A stretch of DNA of 33,102 nucleotides from an uncultured Clostridium sp. Its GTDB lineage: Bacteria > Bacillota_A > Clostridia > TANB77 > CAG-508. Position 1 is the first letter of the stretch. Every line of letters starts with the position of its first letter. The notes under the pieces were generated by a model, which was not told the DNA's origin, ran no database searches, and saw only the letters and a program-made list of their open reading frames with translations. Of this stretch, positions 32,216-33,102 are shown one piece after another. The position numbers and the translations under genes are program-made. Location: NCBI GenBank assembly GCA_905200315.1, contig CAJKKA010000007.1, positions 1-33,102 of the forward strand. The letters are read 5' to 3'.

Positions 32216-33102
32216 ATGCAATATAAGAAGAATATTGGAAATATTTTATTTACAATATTTATTTTTATTATAATTCTGATTGCTTGTATTTTTTTTGAGA
32301 AATATAATTTTAATGATTACGAAAAATCAGAATATAATGCACATAAAACAAAATTTGAAAGAGATTATAAAGTTAAATATAATAAAAATAAAAGTTATAA
32401 ATTAATTTCAGAGCAATATAATGATGCAATATTTTATAAAAACATAAAAGTAGAAAAAAATACAGTATACAAAATAACTTGTAAAGTAAAAACAGAAAAT
32501 ATTCAAACAGAAAAAGAAAATTCAAATGCTGGAGCTAATATAGCAGTTTTAGATACAACAGAAAAGTCAAAATCTATTGTAGGAACCAGCGATTGGCAAG
32601 AAATACAACTGTTAATAGATTCTAAAGAAAGAGAAGAAATAAATATAGGATTTAGGCTAGGTGGATACGACGATAATTGTAAAGGAATAGCATGGTTTTC
32701 AGATATAACAATAGAAAGAGGAACAGCAGATACAAGTTCACAATGGAATTTTGCCTTTTTTCTTGTAGATAATATTGAAACTGAAATTAAAAAAAATGGT
32801 ACGAAAGAAAATATAAGTATTAGTTTAAGTGAAGACGATAAAAAAACAGTAGTTCAAGACGTAGATATTTTTAAAAATTCAATTAAAAATTTATCAGGAA
32901 ATAAAATGACTGCCAATGTAAATATATATGAAATAAAAGAACCATTAAAAACACTTTCATATGATGAAGAAAATGGATATTATGTTTCAAGTAAAAATAT
33001 AGAACCACTAATAGACGAAACTGTAAATAACAATAATTTTGACCATATATATATTATTATTAGATTTGGTGACAACCTACAAAACAAAGAAATCCCAGTA
33101 AA
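32216..33102 (+). CDS. Membrane-anchored extracellular protein, partial at right edge
   Basis: ATGGAGGAAATATTT precedes the ATG at 32216; the frame is open for 295 codons to the edge. The N-terminus has a basic start and one hydrophobic segment (residues 10-28, ILFTIFIFIIILIACIFF). Residues about 75-170 (VEKNTVYKITCKVKTENIQ, ANIAVLDTTEKS, GFRLGGYDD, GIAWFSDITIERG) have the beta-sandwich pattern of a carbohydrate-binding module like CBM4/9. The following part (FAFFLVDNIETEIKKNG, LSYDEENGYYVSSKNIEP, DHIYIIIRFGDN) resembles proteins I recall in Clostridia that end in a metallopeptidase-like domain, but that domain would be beyond the edge. An exported glycan- or protein-acting protein is likely; the exact role cannot be called. 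Confidence 0.65.
   Translation, partial: MQYKKNIGNILFTIFIFIIILIACIFFEKYNFNDYEKSEYNAHKTKFERDYKVKYNKNKSYKLISEQYNDAIFYKNIKVEKNTVYKITCKVKTENIQTEKENSNAGANIAVLDTTEKSKSIVGTSDWQEIQLLIDSKEREEINIGFRLGGYDDNCKGIAWFSDITIERGTADTSSQWNFAFFLVDNIETEIKKNGTKENISISLSEDDKKTVVQDVDIFKNSIKNLSGNKMTANVNIYEIKEPLKTLSYDEENGYYVSSKNIEPLIDETVNNNNFDHIYIIIRFGDNLQNKEIPV

Noticed and set aside
1..33102. CRISPR array, tRNA or rRNA genes
   Set aside because: No regularly spaced direct repeats and no cloverleaf or rRNA-like conserved segments were seen; the GC-rich hairpins are far apart.

Overview
The window looks like chromosome from an AT-rich, endospore-forming member of the Clostridia. This is inferred from strong AGGAGG-type ribosome binding sites, TTG starts, U-run terminators, a tRNA-sensing T-box leader, and sporulation genes (YyaC-like, SpoIVFA/SpoIVFB-like, PdaB-like deacetylase). 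The two prepilin-type proteins with GITL/AITL membrane helices, the LamG repeats and the GC-rich palindromic intergenic repeats resemble what I remember of uncultured gut Clostridia genomes; that last point is recollection, not a search result. No tRNA, rRNA, CRISPR array or prophage block is visible.

Layout. 1-1737 (minus): 5'-proximal part of a U32-family protein that runs off the left edge. 1924-4942: a cysteine-rich small protein, then a sporulation block (small V-ATPase-F-like protein, YyaC-like protein, small membrane protein, SpoIVFA-like M23 protein, SpoIVFB-like M50 protease). 5008-6801: a pseudopilin-like protein and hisS. 6826-9713: a small membrane protein, an OmpR-type response regulator with its histidine kinase, and a zinc-ribbon/HTH protein. 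9865-13498: ruvA-rarA, two half-size TauE/SafE transporters (the second frameshifted), tiny proteins and a solitary RusA-like nuclease. 13614-15161: a large secreted or anchored protein with an acidic tail. 15382-20799: recJ-relA-metallohydrolase-polysaccharide deacetylase. 20944-25447: a two-OB-fold SSB-like protein followed by pyrH-frr-uppS-cdsA-rseP, a conserved order but without dxr and with an RseP that lacks a PDZ domain. 25486-28067: a truncated histidine kinase and a prepilin/LamG protein. 28232-32103: an Ile T-box leader, a DUF1653 gene and a type-2-like ileS. 32216-33102: start of an anchored extracellular protein cut by the right edge.

The main unexplained signals are: (i) a dispersed family of about 27-37 nt GC-rich hairpins with a conserved left flank, one copy of which lies inside the 5' coding region of the prepilin/LamG gene; (ii) a terminator hairpin that also buries the ribosome binding site of the deacetylase gene; (iii) a pair of mutually exclusive hairpins after the cysteine-rich gene; (iv) a 73-nt imperfect hairpin between convergent genes; and (v) several gene reductions (PDZ-less RseP, CBS-less SpoIVFB, missing dxr, ruvA without ruvB). 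I do not see a clearly new multi-gene system. The candidates above are the best leads.
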